Assembly (NCBI RefSeq): GCF_000316575.1
Contig: NC_019682.1
Location: forward strand, 3,160,001 to 3,224,000
DNA length: 64,000 bases
Direction: 5' to 3'
DNA from: Calothrix sp. PCC 7507
Lineage (GTDB): Bacteria; Cyanobacteriota; Cyanobacteriia; Cyanobacteriales; Nostocaceae
In this document: positions 1-8,703 of the stretch, one piece after another
How positions within the stretch are numbered: position 1 is the stretch's first letter
Layout: every line of letters starts with the position of its first letter
The notes under the pieces: model-generated
Seen by the model: the letters and a program-made list of their open reading frames with translations, nothing else
Told to the model about the DNA's origin: nothing
The model's database searches: none
Translations under genes and position numbers: made by a program

Positions 1-962
1 GTATCACGTTTGAGTTCAATTACCACCCGCATCCCTTCGCGATCGCTTTCATCTCGCAAGTCAGAAATCCCTTGCAGCTTACTTTGATTCACCAAGTCTG
101 CTACTTTTTCAATCCAGCCTGCCTTATTCACCTGATAAGGTAATTCTGTGATAATAATTGCTGTCCGTCGCTTGCTTCCCCTAGCAGCAGGAATTTCCTC
201 TAGGGTGGCGACTCCCCGCAGCACAATACTACCCTTACCTGTGGTGTATGCTTCCCGAATTCCAGAATCACCGACAATTTCGCCACCAGTGGGAAAGTCT
301 GGCCCCGGAATTAGCTCAAATAATTTTTCATCTGTCAAATCTGGTTGGTCAATTAAAGCAATCAAGCCATCGACCAATTCCCCTAAATTGTGAGGCGGGA
401 TATTCGTCGCCATGCCCACGGCGATACCAGAACAGCCATTGAGCAACAAAAATGGCAATTGCGCCGGGAGTACTGTTGGTTCTTGTTGGGAATTATCGAA
501 GTTACCGATAAATTCCACGGTTTCTTCACCGATTTCTGTCAGCATTCCCTCATGACCAATCGCTGCCAGGCGTGTTTCTGTGTAGCGCATCGCCGCTGGC
601 GGATCATTATCAACGCTACCAAAGTTACCATGCCCTGCTAACAAGGGATAGCGGCTAGAAAAGTCCTGTACCAGTCTGACTAAAGCGTCATAAACCGATT
701 GGTCGCCATGAGGATGATATTTACCCAGCACGTCTCCCACTACACGGGCACACTTGCGATAGGGTCTATCGGGCGTTAAACCTAGTTCGTGCATGGCATA
801 CAAAATGCGCCGATGCACTGGTTTTAAGCCATCACGCGCGTCTGGCAATGCCCGCCCGACAATCACACTCATGGCATATTCTAGATAAGACCGTTGCATC
901 TCGGTGTGCAGAGCGGTTGTGATTACCTCTCCCGTTGAGAGAAGGTTTAACTGTTTTGCCAT
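1..962 (-). CDS. gyrA: DNA gyrase / topoisomerase IV subunit A, 5' part (runs off the window)
   Basis: This is the N-terminal 320 residues of a type IIA topoisomerase A subunit, which cuts and rejoins both DNA strands to change supercoiling. It starts at ATG 962 ([20 protein letters not shown]) and stays open to the window edge. The reverse complement shows the family core [20 protein letters not shown], then [14 protein letters not shown], then the active-site block AAMRYTE with the DNA-linking tyrosine near residue 127. The position matching E. coli GyrA Ser83 is Gln (near residue 88). Cyanobacteria can carry more than one GyrA/ParC-like paralogue, and the C-terminal domain that would separate them is outside the window, so the gyrase versus topo IV assignment is open. 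It is divergent from the downstream response regulator. Confidence 0.85.
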   Translation of the reverse strand, partial: MAKQLNLLSTGEVITTALHTEMQRSYLEYAMSVIVGRALPDARDGLKPVHRRILYAMHELGLTPDRPYRKCARVVGDVLGKYHPHGDQSVYDALVRLVQDFSSRYPLLAGHGNFGSVDNDPPAAMRYTETRLAAIGHEGMLTEIGEETVEFIGNFDNSQQEPTVLPAQLPFLLLNGCSGIAVGMATNIPPHNLGELVDGLIALIDQPDLTDEKLFELIPGPDFPTGGEIVGDSGIREAYTTGKGSIVLRGVATLEEIPAARGSKRRTAIIITELPYQVNKAGWIEKVADLVNQSKLQGISDLRDESDREGMRVVIELKRD

Positions 963-1189
963 GAGTTTTTTCCCTGAAATTTAACTACACAAAAGTCGCT
1001 GGAAATTAACACTGCAGCAACCACAGCATAACGGATGAAAAGCGATTCCTAACCAAATCTTGTTAGTCATAGGATAAAAAGCAGTAGTATCATCCATGAT
1101 GACGCGGACATACATTGAAGATTAAAAAGGAGGCAGACAACTGTTTTACTCAGCTTGTCACCTCCCTCACCCCTATAAGTCAAACTCTC

Positions 1190-1594
1190 ATGAAAACTGT
1201 TTTAATTGTCGAAGATGATCTGATTAATGCTCGCGTTTTTTCCAAGATTTTAACCAAGCGCGGTGGCTTAGATGTGAAACATACTGAAAATGTCGAAGAA
1301 GTAATAAAAATTGCTCAAGCAGGAGAAGCAGACTTAATTTTAATGGATGTTTCTCTGTCGCGGAGTGTTTATCAAGGTAAATCTGTTGATGGGATCAAAA
1401 TTACACAAATGCTAAAATCTGACCCGCAAACAGCGAACTTACCTGTGATTCTCGTTACCGCCCACGCGATGGAAGGCGATCGCGAGAATTTTCTCAAGCA
1501 AAGTGGTGCTAATGGATATATATCAAAACCTGTTGTTGATCATCAACAGTTTGTTGACCAAATTATGGCACTGATACCCAAAGAAGAAAACTGA
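1190..1594 (+). CDS. Single-domain response regulator (CheY-like receiver)
   Basis: A 134-residue stand-alone receiver domain. It has the acidic pair at E8-D10, the phospho-acceptor Asp53 in LILMDVS, Thr90 in LVTAHAM and Lys113 in YISKP. There is no output domain, so it should signal by phosphorylation-dependent binding to a partner. I chose ATG 1190 because the domain begins immediately there (MKTVLIVEDD). The frame is open from TTG 1115, which would add 25 residues unlike a receiver. An AAGGAGG lies near 1127-1133 but is too far from ATG 1190 to act as its ribosome site and may only be part of the leader. It is divergent from gyrA and no kinase is adjacent, so the cognate sensor is unknown. 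Confidence 0.88.
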   Translation: MKTVLIVEDDLINARVFSKILTKRGGLDVKHTENVEEVIKIAQAGEADLILMDVSLSRSVYQGKSVDGIKITQMLKSDPQTANLPVILVTAHAMEGDRENFLKQSGANGYISKPVVDHQQFVDQIMALIPKEEN

Positions 1595-1776
1595 AGTATG
1601 AAGTATGAAGTTTGAAGCCAAATCTGATTTCATACTTCATACTTTATCCCCTAGTTGGCTAGCTGGACTGAAATTGCTTGCCCGTAAATGTTTTGGGCGA
1701 CTACTCCGATTTGATAGTATATATGTACTACGAAATAGTGGTATTCCGCAAGTACTAATTGGGAATTGGGGAATAA

Positions 1777-1799
1777 TGACTGTTAACGGTTAACAGTCA
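1777..1799. repeat. Perfect 23-bp hyphenated palindrome (STRR-type)
   Basis: Two 11-base arms (TGACTGTTAAC / GTTAACAGTCA) flank one G. The site lies between the convergent 3' ends of the response regulator and the TPR gene, so it could act as a bidirectional hairpin. The same heptameric motif family recurs elsewhere in the window. A second inverted block of tacttca-type heptamers lies just upstream at about 1597-1645. Confidence 0.7.
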
Positions 1800-1816
1800 A
1801 CTCCCAACTCCTGGCT

Positions 1817-2806
1817 CTATTGAGTAGGTTGTTGTCTCGCACCTGATGAGTTTTCTTTTGGTTGTAGAGCTGCTTGAATACGGGGTATTTCTAAGAATTT
1901 TTTCGTATCCGCCAGCAAGCGTCCACCCCAAAGATTTTCTTTGAGAAAATTTAAATCGCCATAGCGCTGATCAATACGGAGTGCGGCTTCTCCCATTGCT
2001 AAACCTTGTTGGCGATCGCCTTTGGTGTACAATGCGACTGCCAATGCTAACAAAGGTTCTGCCGCTTGTTTATCCAGTGTCACAGCAGTTTGCCACTGCT
2101 TGATGGCTCCGGTGATATCACCCTGCTCGTAACTGATTAAGCCAATGTTGTTAATCGCTGGCCAAAACTTTTTATCTTGCGAGACAGCTTTATTGTATTG
2201 GGCGATCGCATCTGGCAATTTACCCAGCATATAATAAGCATTTCCCAAATCAAACAGCCCTTCTGGGTCATTGGGTTTTAATTTTAAACCGGCTTGATAA
2301 TTAGCGATCGCCACCTGGTATTTTTTTTGCTGAAAATTAGCCGAACCCAAAGCAAATAGAACGTCCGCATTTTTAGGATTGAGCGATTGTGCTTTTGTCA
2401 GAGCGGTAATCGCCCCGTCAAAATCTTTCGTTTGCAAATGCAAACCACCCAACAAAAACCAGACTTTATCATTTTTGGGAGCTAATTGACTAGCCAACCT
2501 AGCTCTTGGCAAAGCCAACTCAAACTGCTGAAATTGACCTAGTTGAGCCGCCTCTTGCGCCAAGCTCAACCCTTGTTTCTCCAACTTTGCTGCATCAAGT
2601 TGCAGTGTATGGGGTATCAGAGCTTGTGCTTGAGCTGCTCTTGGCATGCTCCACAAACTACAGATAACGAGAAATGAAATTAATCGAACATGTTTAGGCA
2701 CTCTACCGCCTCTTGCCCACAAATCAAGGAATCTTTCAGCTAGCTTAAACGATCTCTGCTCTAGACGAAAGGCATATTTTATCATCGTTAGTGCTTGCAA
2801 TTTCAA
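1817..2806 (-). CDS. Secreted or membrane-anchored TPR-repeat protein
   Basis: A 329-residue tetratricopeptide protein. A basic N-terminus is followed by a hydrophobic stretch around residues 42-60 (ISFLVICSLWSMPRAAQA), which looks like a late signal peptide or anchor, so residues 1-40 may be over-called. M8 (position 2785) is an alternative start. From about residue 75 there are five or six TPR units, for example NADVLFALGSANFQQKKYQV, PEGLFDLGNAYYMLGKLPDA and WPAINNIGLISYEQGDITGA. TPR arrays bind proteins and the specific partner cannot be read here. The gene is convergent with the response regulator and divergent from the tetR gene; their start regions are only 74 bp apart. Confidence 0.85.
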   Translation of the reverse strand: MKLQALTMIKYAFRLEQRSFKLAERFLDLWARGGRVPKHVRLISFLVICSLWSMPRAAQAQALIPHTLQLDAAKLEKQGLSLAQEAAQLGQFQQFELALPRARLASQLAPKNDKVWFLLGGLHLQTKDFDGAITALTKAQSLNPKNADVLFALGSANFQQKKYQVAIANYQAGLKLKPNDPEGLFDLGNAYYMLGKLPDAIAQYNKAVSQDKKFWPAINNIGLISYEQGDITGAIKQWQTAVTLDKQAAEPLLALAVALYTKGDRQQGLAMGEAALRIDQRYGDLNFLKENLWGGRLLADTKKFLEIPRIQAALQPKENSSGARQQPTQ

Positions 2807-2828
2807 TTACCTTAACTTAATTCACCTC

Positions 2829-2857
2829 TTGACATTCCCATCAGTAAGGAATAAATT
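2829..2857 (+). promoter_or_regulatory. Candidate sigma70-type promoter of the tetR gene
   Basis: TTGACA at 2829-2834 matches the -35 consensus exactly. A 17-bp spacer leads to TAAATT at 2852-2857 (4 of 6 with TATAAT). Transcription would start near 2864, inside the palindrome at 2861-2876 and about 17 bases before the ATG, giving a very short leader without a clear Shine-Dalgarno site. Confidence 0.5.
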
Positions 2858-2860
2858 AAT

Positions 2861-2876
2861 AAGTATGTACTCACTT
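2861..2876. promoter_or_regulatory. Putative TetR operator, site 1
   Basis: AAGTATGTACTCACTT is an imperfect palindrome centred on GTAC. It lies four bases before the tetR start codon and over the expected transcription start. A near copy stands before the Spy-like gene at 3665-3680. Position and dyad symmetry fit an autorepression site; this is inference. Confidence 0.5.
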
Positions 2877-2880
2877 ACAC

Positions 2881-3525
2881 ATGGCTCGTAGACCCAAAAT
2901 TACCAACCAGCAAATCTTAGATGCAGCACGTCAAGTCTTTCTCCAAAAAGGCTTTGGCGGCTCAACTCTAGAAATTGCTCAACGAGCTGGTATTTCTGAA
3001 GCATCAATTTTCAAGCGCTTTGCCACAAAAGAAGAGTTATTCTTTGCGGCAATGGGAATTCCAGATCAACCCTTATGGATTAAAGAACTGGATTCTCTTT
3101 CTGGCAAAGGGGATATCAAACAAAATCTCATTCAAGTCTGCTGCCAGATTTTGGAATTCTATCGTGAGATCATGCCATTATTAATGATGCTACGTTCACG
3201 AGGGAATGTTCTCCCAGAAATAGTCCCCAAATCAGAGCCGAAACCTATCCAGGATCTCAAAATCCTGACTGGTTTTTTGGAGTATGAAATTAAACTAGGG
3301 CGGCTGCGTCCTTGTGAACCTAAAACAGTTGCTCACATCCTACTAGGCTCGCTGATGAACTATGTTTTCTTAGAGCAGATGTTACCTCCAGTTACGATGC
3401 TCACATCGGAATCAGTCGCGACAACTAGTGGGTCATCAGGCTTATCCATAGACGAGTCAACCTTTATCCAAAGTCTTGTGGAAATTATCTGGCAGGGAAT
3501 TGCACCAATTCACCTAACTCCGTAA
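2881..3525 (+). CDS. TetR/AcrR family transcriptional regulator
   Basis: A 214-residue regulator with the N-terminal helix-turn-helix of the TetR family (QQILDAARQVFLQKGFGGST, then IAQRAGISEASIFKRFATKE; residues about 7-55). It is followed by a divergent ligand-binding domain holding a proline-rich C-terminal segment. TetR proteins usually repress their own gene and neighbouring exporters until a small molecule binds. Here the next genes encode a Spy-like envelope protein and two MacB-type exporters in the same direction, and a shared palindrome sits at both promoters. The inducer cannot be inferred. The ATG is four bases after operator site 1. Confidence 0.9.
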   Translation: MARRPKITNQQILDAARQVFLQKGFGGSTLEIAQRAGISEASIFKRFATKEELFFAAMGIPDQPLWIKELDSLSGKGDIKQNLIQVCCQILEFYREIMPLLMMLRSRGNVLPEIVPKSEPKPIQDLKILTGFLEYEIKLGRLRPCEPKTVAHILLGSLMNYVFLEQMLPPVTMLTSESVATTSGSSGLSIDESTFIQSLVEIIWQGIAPIHLTP

Positions 3526-3664
3526 CTCAGTGCAAGCAGGCAGAACGTAGAAGGAATATTAATGTGCAAACTATAATCACAACAGCTGATTGCACTCGAC
3601 TGAAAACTGCTGTGGTTATTTTTGCTGTGCTGTACTAGCTGTATATTTTTTTTGCTCATTAATT

Positions 3665-3680
3665 AAGTTAGTACTTACAT
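3665..3680. promoter_or_regulatory. Putative TetR operator, site 2
   Basis: AAGTTAGTACTTACAT shares AAGTnnGTACTnACnT with site 1 (12 of 16 bases identical by eye, same dyad centre). It lies 25 bases upstream of the Spy-like start codon. A weaker partial match (AAGTTATACTTGTAAC) appears before the first adaptor gene near 4456 and may be chance. Confidence 0.5.
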
Positions 3681-3704
3681 ATTAATTTATCAGGAGTTAA
3701 TTGC

Positions 3705-4247
3705 ATGTTTTTTAGTCGTAGTGTGCTTTTAGGAATTCTCTTATTATCTTTTGGTAGTGCAGTTGCTTTGGCGGCTCCAAGTTTTCTGTTTCATCCATCA
3801 ATTGCTCAAATTCCCGCTCAAAAACCCCGTGCTGAACTTGGTCAGGTAGAGCTAATTCAGGCTCTTAATCTGACACCAGAACAACATCGAGCAATTGAAG
3901 CCAATTTCAATCACAACAAAGAGCAAATGCAGCGAAAACAACAAGCACTGCAACAAGCAACAGAGGAATTACGTACACTAATAGAGGGAACAGCAATAAC
4001 AAATCAAATCCGCGAGAAACATAGAGAAATTCAAGAGCTGCACTTTTCACTGGAGAATATGGGTTTTGAAAGTATGTTAGCAATTCGAGAAGTACTGACT
4101 TTGGAGCAGCGCCAGAAGTTTTCTGAATTGATCCAAAAGCAGATGCGAAGTTTTCCTGATCAATCTCAAGAGCCAAATAATGGGAATCACTTACAGCAGC
4201 AGGTGGAAATTCTTAGTGTGTCCTCTACTCAGTTACCACAACGCTAA
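3705..4247 (+). CDS. Spy/CpxP-like periplasmic LTxxQ-motif protein
   Basis: A 180-residue exported protein with an N-terminal signal peptide (SVLLGILLLSFGSAVALAA). Two LTxxQ motifs, LTPEQ near residue 56 and LTLEQ near residue 131, flank a long charged helical hairpin. This is the layout of Spy/CpxP periplasmic chaperones and metal or envelope-stress sensors. CAGGAG lies a few bases before the ATG. It follows tetR and precedes the exporter genes, which suggests that the island answers envelope or toxic-compound stress. The Gln/Ser-rich C-terminal 35 residues have no clear counterpart. Confidence 0.75.
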   Translation: MFFSRSVLLGILLLSFGSAVALAAPSFLFHPSIAQIPAQKPRAELGQVELIQALNLTPEQHRAIEANFNHNKEQMQRKQQALQQATEELRTLIEGTAITNQIREKHREIQELHFSLENMGFESMLAIREVLTLEQRQKFSELIQKQMRSFPDQSQEPNNGNHLQQQVEILSVSSTQLPQR

Positions 4248-4336
4248 TATTTATAGCTCAGATAATTTAATAATGATTTAAAAGCGATCGCCTGACATAA
4301 TCATCAAAATTTGAGCTTTTATCTCAGCAAAACTGG

Positions 4337-4392
4337 TGACTTTGGTCATATATGAGTTGCGAGTTATTAATGACTTTGGTCATGTATGAAGT
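4337..4392 (+). promoter_or_regulatory. Direct repeat upstream of the exporter operon
   Basis: TGACTTTGGTCATATATGA (from 4337) is repeated as TGACTTTGGTCATGTATGA (from 4371). That is 18 of 19 bases identical at a 34-bp offset, about 115-170 bp before the first adaptor gene. Tandem half-sites in a promoter region are typical of activator or response-regulator binding. The factor is unknown. Confidence 0.45.
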
Positions 4393-4508
4393 GAGCGCTT
4401 TTTGTTCGATAATTACTAGCATGAATTTATACGATTATGGGAACTAAGTTATACTTGTAACCATAAAAAAGGAATTCGGTAGCCGTTCTTTCTACACCGG
4501 AAGTAGAC

Positions 4509-6080
4509 ATGACAAGCAATACATCAAACCCTGTAGATTCATCGGCGTTGGTTGCAGAAGCCAAGAAAAAAAAAGGTAGGAATCGTTGGCTATCTTGGCT
4601 ACTTGCCCTAGCCCTGTTGGGTGGAATTGGCTACGTAATTTATTATCAAGTAGCTGTGGTTTCCCGGCAGGAAGCAAGACGCCGAGTTTTAACACAGCCT
4701 GTAGAAAGGCAGAATTTAGCGATCGCAGTTTCTGCAAATGGTACGGTAAAACCCGAGAGGTCAATCAACCTCAGTCCTAAAAATTCCGGTATCCTCAAAA
4801 GACTGCTGGTTAAAGAAGGCGACACCGTTAAAGAAGGGCAGATTGTCGCTAACATGGATGATTCCAACCTGCGGGGACAACTCATTTCTGCTCAAGGCTC
4901 TTTAGCACAAGCACAAGCAAACTTGCAAAAAGCGATCGCTGGTAATCGCCCTCAAGATATTGGTCAAGCACAAGCACAACTCGATGAAGCCGAGGCGAAT
5001 TTGCAAAAAGCGATCGCTGGTAATCGTCCCCAAGATATTGGCCAAGCACAAGCACAGTTACAAAACACTCAAGCCGCTCTCAATAAAGCAGAAGATAATT
5101 TCCGTCGCAATCAAGACCTATACAACACTGGCGTGATTTCCCTTCAGACTTTAAATCAAAGCCGTGCAGATCGTGATGCCGCCCAAGCTACAGTGAATGT
5201 GTCAAAACAAGCACTGGGGTTGCAAAAAGCCGGTTCACGCCCAGAAGACATCGAGCAAGCACGGGCTGTGGTGAAACAGAGACAGCAAGCCTTAGCACTC
5301 CTGAAAGCAGGATCGCGCCAAGAAGATATAGAGGTAGCCCGCGCCCAGGTGACATCAGCTCGTGGTACGTTACAAAACACCCTCGCCCAAATCAACGACA
5401 CGGTAATTCGCGCCCCTTTTGATGGCGTGGTGACGAAGAAATACGCCGATCCAGGCGCTTTCGTGACCCCCACAACTGCCAGTAGTGACGTATCTTCTGC
5501 TACTTCGTCTTCAATTTTGTCCCTAGCTTCTACCAATGAAGTTGTGGCAAATTTAGCGGAAACAAATATTTCTAAAATCAAGCTTGGTCAAAAAGTCACA
5601 ATTCAGGCAGATGCCTATCCAGGCAAAACCTTTGAAGGCAAAGTCAAGCAAATCGCCGCCCAATCTGTAGTTTCACAGAACGTTACCAGTTTTGAAGTGA
5701 GATTAACACTCACAGACCCAGAAAGGTTGCTGCGGTCTGGGATGAATGTGACAGCAGATTTCCAGGTAGGCCAATTAGAAAATGTTTTAGTAGTGCCGAC
5801 AGCTTCCGTAGTGCGTCGAGAAAATGCTACAGGCGTGTATGTCCCCGGTAATAATAACAGACCGAGGTTTATTCCTATTGAGACTGGCGTAACTGTAAAT
5901 AATTTTACCGAGGTTAAATCGGGATTGACAGGAACCGAGAGGGTATTGCTGAGTTTCCCACCAGGGTCAAGACCGCAATCAACACCTCGGGGTGGAGTGT
6001 TTCCTGGTCTAGGAGGAGGTGGCGGTGGCGGCGGTGGTCGTTCTGGAGGCGGTCGTTCTGGAGGCGGTGGTTCTCCTTAA
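4509..6080 (+). CDS. MacA/HlyD-family periplasmic adaptor subunit (set 1)
   Basis: A 523-residue membrane-fusion protein linking an inner-membrane exporter to a TolC channel. One transmembrane helix lies at about residues 26-50. The split lipoyl domain begins at SPKNSGILKRLLVKEGDTV and resumes at DTVIRAPFDGVVTKKYADPG. Between them is a long alpha-hairpin with duplicated blocks (QKAIAGNRPQDIGQAQAQL occurs twice in tandem). A beta-barrel part follows. The tail is a Gly/Ser/Arg run (GGGGGGGGGRSGGG) that is not typical of the family and may be repeat-derived. It is followed 23 bp later by the permease gene. Confidence 0.88.
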   Translation: MTSNTSNPVDSSALVAEAKKKKGRNRWLSWLLALALLGGIGYVIYYQVAVVSRQEARRRVLTQPVERQNLAIAVSANGTVKPERSINLSPKNSGILKRLLVKEGDTVKEGQIVANMDDSNLRGQLISAQGSLAQAQANLQKAIAGNRPQDIGQAQAQLDEAEANLQKAIAGNRPQDIGQAQAQLQNTQAALNKAEDNFRRNQDLYNTGVISLQTLNQSRADRDAAQATVNVSKQALGLQKAGSRPEDIEQARAVVKQRQQALALLKAGSRQEDIEVARAQVTSARGTLQNTLAQINDTVIRAPFDGVVTKKYADPGAFVTPTTASSDVSSATSSSILSLASTNEVVANLAETNISKIKLGQKVTIQADAYPGKTFEGKVKQIAAQSVVSQNVTSFEVRLTLTDPERLLRSGMNVTADFQVGQLENVLVVPTASVVRRENATGVYVPGNNNRPRFIPIETGVTVNNFTEVKSGLTGTERVLLSFPPGSRPQSTPRGGVFPGLGGGGGGGGGRSGGGRSGGGGSP

Positions 6081-6103
6081 ATTTAGTTTTTAATATAACA
6101 ATT

Positions 6104-7384
6104 ATGTTTAAGGTGTTTAAGGGTTTTTATAGAGCTAAGAATACCCGTACAGTCCCACTGCTAGAAATTTTGTTAATGGCGGCGGAAACGTTGTGGAGTA
6201 ACAAATTACGCACAGGACTAACGATGCTGGGTGTGATTATTGGGATTTCCTCAGTGATTGCGATTACTTCTGTAGGACAGGGAGTGCAAAAGGGAGTTGA
6301 GCAACAGATACAAGCCTTGGGTACGGATGTGATCCAAATCTTAGCGGGTGCAGCCAGAAGTGGAAATGTGCGACAGGGAGTAGGTTCGAGTAGTACTTTG
6401 ACGTGGGAAGATGCGAAAGCGATCGCTAAACAAGCACCATCTGCTCAACTTGTTTCTGCCTACCTACAACGCAATGCACAAGTTGTGTATGAAGGACAAA
6501 ACACATCAACAACCATTTACGGTACAGATTTAAACTACCCAGAAGTGAGAAATACTCACCCCCAACAGGGGAGATTTTTTACTCAAGAAGAACTAGATAC
6601 GGCTGTACAAATGGCTATTCTTGGGCCGACAGTCCAGAAAACACTCTTTGAGGCGGGTGCAAATGTCATAGGTCAAAAAATTCGGATTCAGGGGGAAGCT
6701 TATGAGGTGATTGGGGTGATGGAACCTAAAGGCGCTCAAGGGCCGATGGATCGAGACGACCAAGTTTTTATCCCTCTGACAACCATGTCGAAAAGACTAG
6801 TTGGTAACAATGCGCTGACAGGGGTTTCTGTAAGCGGGATTTTAGTTAAAGGCGCAAATCAGGAACAATTAGAGGCGGCTCAATTTCAAGTCACCAATGT
6901 CTTACGCCTACGTCACAACATTTATCCGCCACAAGCCGATGATTTCCGATTGACTAACCAAGCTGATATTGTTAGCACCTTCACTAATGTCGTGGGTTTA
7001 TTTACGATCATGGTGGTAGCGATCGCCGGTATTTCGTTAGTTGTTGGCGGGATTGGGATTGCCAATATTATGCTAGTTTCTGTTGTGGAACGGACAAGAG
7101 AAATCGGGATTCGTAAAGCAGTAGGCGCTACTAACTCAGCCATTCTCAATCAATTTTTAGCCGAAGCGATCGTGATTTCTATCGTTGGTGGCTGTATTGG
7201 ACTCTTAAGTGGTATTGTGATTGCTTTTGCATCTGCAACTATTTTTAAATTTCCTTTTGTAATTTCTTTTTTATCAATTATTGCTGGATTTGCACTTTCC
7301 TTGAGTGTTGGCTTAGTGGCTGGGGTGATTCCTGCACGGAATGCTGCCAAATTAGATCCAATTACTGCTCTACGTAGCGACTAA
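6104..7384 (+). CDS. MacB-type ABC transporter permease (set 1)
   Basis: A 426-residue permease of the FtsX/MacB superfamily without its own ATPase domain. There is an N-terminal helix (LTMLGVIIGISSVIAITSVG, about residues 40-60) and a large periplasmic domain to about residue 290. Three C-terminal helices follow (GISLVVGGIGIANIMLVSVV and two more). The signature ERTREIGIRKAVGA and the terminal ARNAAKLDPITALRSD are typical. It should work with the adaptor, the ATPase at 7987 and TolC to move substrate from the periplasm or inner leaflet out of the cell. The gene for its ATPase is separated from it by the S23-type gene. Confidence 0.9.
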   Translation: MFKVFKGFYRAKNTRTVPLLEILLMAAETLWSNKLRTGLTMLGVIIGISSVIAITSVGQGVQKGVEQQIQALGTDVIQILAGAARSGNVRQGVGSSSTLTWEDAKAIAKQAPSAQLVSAYLQRNAQVVYEGQNTSTTIYGTDLNYPEVRNTHPQQGRFFTQEELDTAVQMAILGPTVQKTLFEAGANVIGQKIRIQGEAYEVIGVMEPKGAQGPMDRDDQVFIPLTTMSKRLVGNNALTGVSVSGILVKGANQEQLEAAQFQVTNVLRLRHNIYPPQADDFRLTNQADIVSTFTNVVGLFTIMVVAIAGISLVVGGIGIANIMLVSVVERTREIGIRKAVGATNSAILNQFLAEAIVISIVGGCIGLLSGIVIAFASATIFKFPFVISFLSIIAGFALSLSVGLVAGVIPARNAAKLDPITALRSD

Positions 7385-7412
7385 GCTGAGTGCTGAGTGC
7401 TGAGTGCTGAGT
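7385..7412 (+). repeat. Heptameric short tandem repeat (GCTGAGT)x4
   Basis: Four exact copies of GCTGAGT follow directly on the permease stop codon. Related degenerate heptamers in inverted orientation lie at about 7850-7985, on the other side of the S23-type gene, so that gene is bracketed by STRR sequence. Confidence 0.75.
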
Positions 7413-7456
7413 TTTGAGAGTAGATGTCGAAATTATAAGTGTGAGTGGTCAGTAGA

Positions 7457-7879
7457 ATGAGTAAAGTTGAACGATTTGAGGATTTGATTGCTTGGCAAAA
7501 AGCGAGAATTCTTACTAAAGATATTTATCACGTAACTCAGCAGGGTAATTTTTCTAGAGACTTTGGGTTGTCAGGACAAATACAAAGAGCCGCCGTTTCT
7601 ATTATGTCTAACATTGCAGAAGGTTTTGAAAGAACTCATTTAGGAGAATTTCATCAGTTTCTTTCTATAGCCAAATCGTCTTGTGCAGAACTACGTTCTC
7701 AACTCTATGTAGCTCTGGATGTCAGCTACCTCGATCAAGTCAAATTCAACCAACTTCTTAATCAAACAGAAGAAGTTGCCAGAATTATTGGTGGTCTTCG
7801 GATCTCCGTGGAAAGACAAAAACACCAAAAAACTCATTACAAAAATAGTGCTGAGTCACGAGTAACGAGTATTGAGTGA
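7457..7879 (+). CDS. Four-helix bundle protein, S23 / 23S rRNA-intervening-sequence family
   Basis: A 140-residue protein with the S23-family core: [13 protein letters not shown], then [20 protein letters not shown], then [20 protein letters not shown]. Members form pentameric four-helix bundles; some are encoded in rRNA intervening sequences, but most cyanobacterial copies are free-standing and of unknown role. I chose ATG 7457 over GTG 7445 because the family fold begins just after it. The last 20 residues (about [20 protein letters not shown]) run into STRR sequence and are probably a repeat-derived extension. It sits between a permease and its ATPase, flanked by STRRs, which suggests insertion into an existing operon. 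Confidence 0.85.
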   Translation: MSKVERFEDLIAWQKARILTKDIYHVTQQGNFSRDFGLSGQIQRAAVSIMSNIAEGFERTHLGEFHQFLSIAKSSCAELRSQLYVALDVSYLDQVKFNQLLNQTEEVARIIGGLRISVERQKHQKTHYKNSAESRVTSIE

Positions 7880-7986
7880 CAAGTAAAATCAATTGCACTC
7901 AGCACTACTGAAACACAACTCATCACCAAGTACTAAATAAACTCTCAAAACTCAGGACTAAGAACTCAGGACTCAGCACTACTAAA

Positions 7987-8658
7987 ATGCCTACAATGAT
8001 CTGGATGGAATCTATTACCAAAACCTACCACTTAGGAGAAGTTGATGTTCCCATACTCAAGGGAATTCAACTTTCTATTGAGGAAGGGGAGTATGTTTCT
8101 ATTATGGGAGCATCAGGTTCTGGTAAATCTACACTGATGAATATTGTGGGATGCTTAGATCGTCCCACTAGTGGACAATATGTTTTGGAAGGCAGAAACC
8201 TGACGACTTTTGATGATGACGAATTAGCGTATATTCGTAACCAAAGGATAGGTTTTGTTTTTCAACAATTTAATCTGTTGGCGAGGGCGACAGCATTAGA
8301 AAATGTCATGTTACCGATGGTTTATGCCAATTTGCCCAAGCCAAAACGCCGTCAAAGAGCTTTAGAAGCTTTGGAACGAGTAGGATTAAAAGAGCGCGTT
8401 GGCAATCGTCCCAGTCAACTTTCTGGTGGACAACAACAACGGGTAGCGATCGCTCGCGCTTTGGTCAATCGACCTGCATTAGTTTTAGCAGACGAACCAA
8501 CAGGAGCTTTAGACACCGAAACTTCTCATGAAGTAATGAGTTTACTGACAGAACTAAATCAGCAAGGTATCACAATTGTGATTGTTACTCATGAGCCGGA
8601 TATTGCTGCTCAAACTAATAGAATTATCCGAGTTCAGGATGGTTTGATTGTCGGTTGA
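7987..8658 (+). CDS. MacB-type ABC transporter ATPase (set 1)
   Basis: A 223-residue nucleotide-binding subunit of the LolD/MacB class. It has Walker [10 protein letters not shown] (near residue 38), the Q-loop in [17 protein letters not shown], the signature [15 protein letters not shown], Walker [13 protein letters not shown] and the H-loop VTHEP. It should energise the permease at 6104. The start is uncertain: ATG 7987 follows STRR sequence with no clear ribosome site, and ATG 7996 or ATG 8005 are possible. The tolC-like gene follows 45 bp later. Confidence 0.88.
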   Translation: MPTMIWMESITKTYHLGEVDVPILKGIQLSIEEGEYVSIMGASGSGKSTLMNIVGCLDRPTSGQYVLEGRNLTTFDDDELAYIRNQRIGFVFQQFNLLARATALENVMLPMVYANLPKPKRRQRALEALERVGLKERVGNRPSQLSGGQQQRVAIARALVNRPALVLADEPTGALDTETSHEVMSLLTELNQQGITIVIVTHEPDIAAQTNRIIRVQDGLIVG

Positions 8659-8703
8659 TTCATTTATTTAATAGTTATCAGTTAGCAGTTATCAATATTC
8701 AAG

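Noticed and set aside
1605-1793. 62-residue open frame downstream of the response regulator
   Set aside because: It is composed of STRR-type repeat sequence and AT-rich DNA, with no family resemblance and no ribosome site.
5156-5581. 141-residue antisense frame in adaptor 1
   Set aside because: Antisense shadow of the coiled-coil repeats of a well-supported gene.
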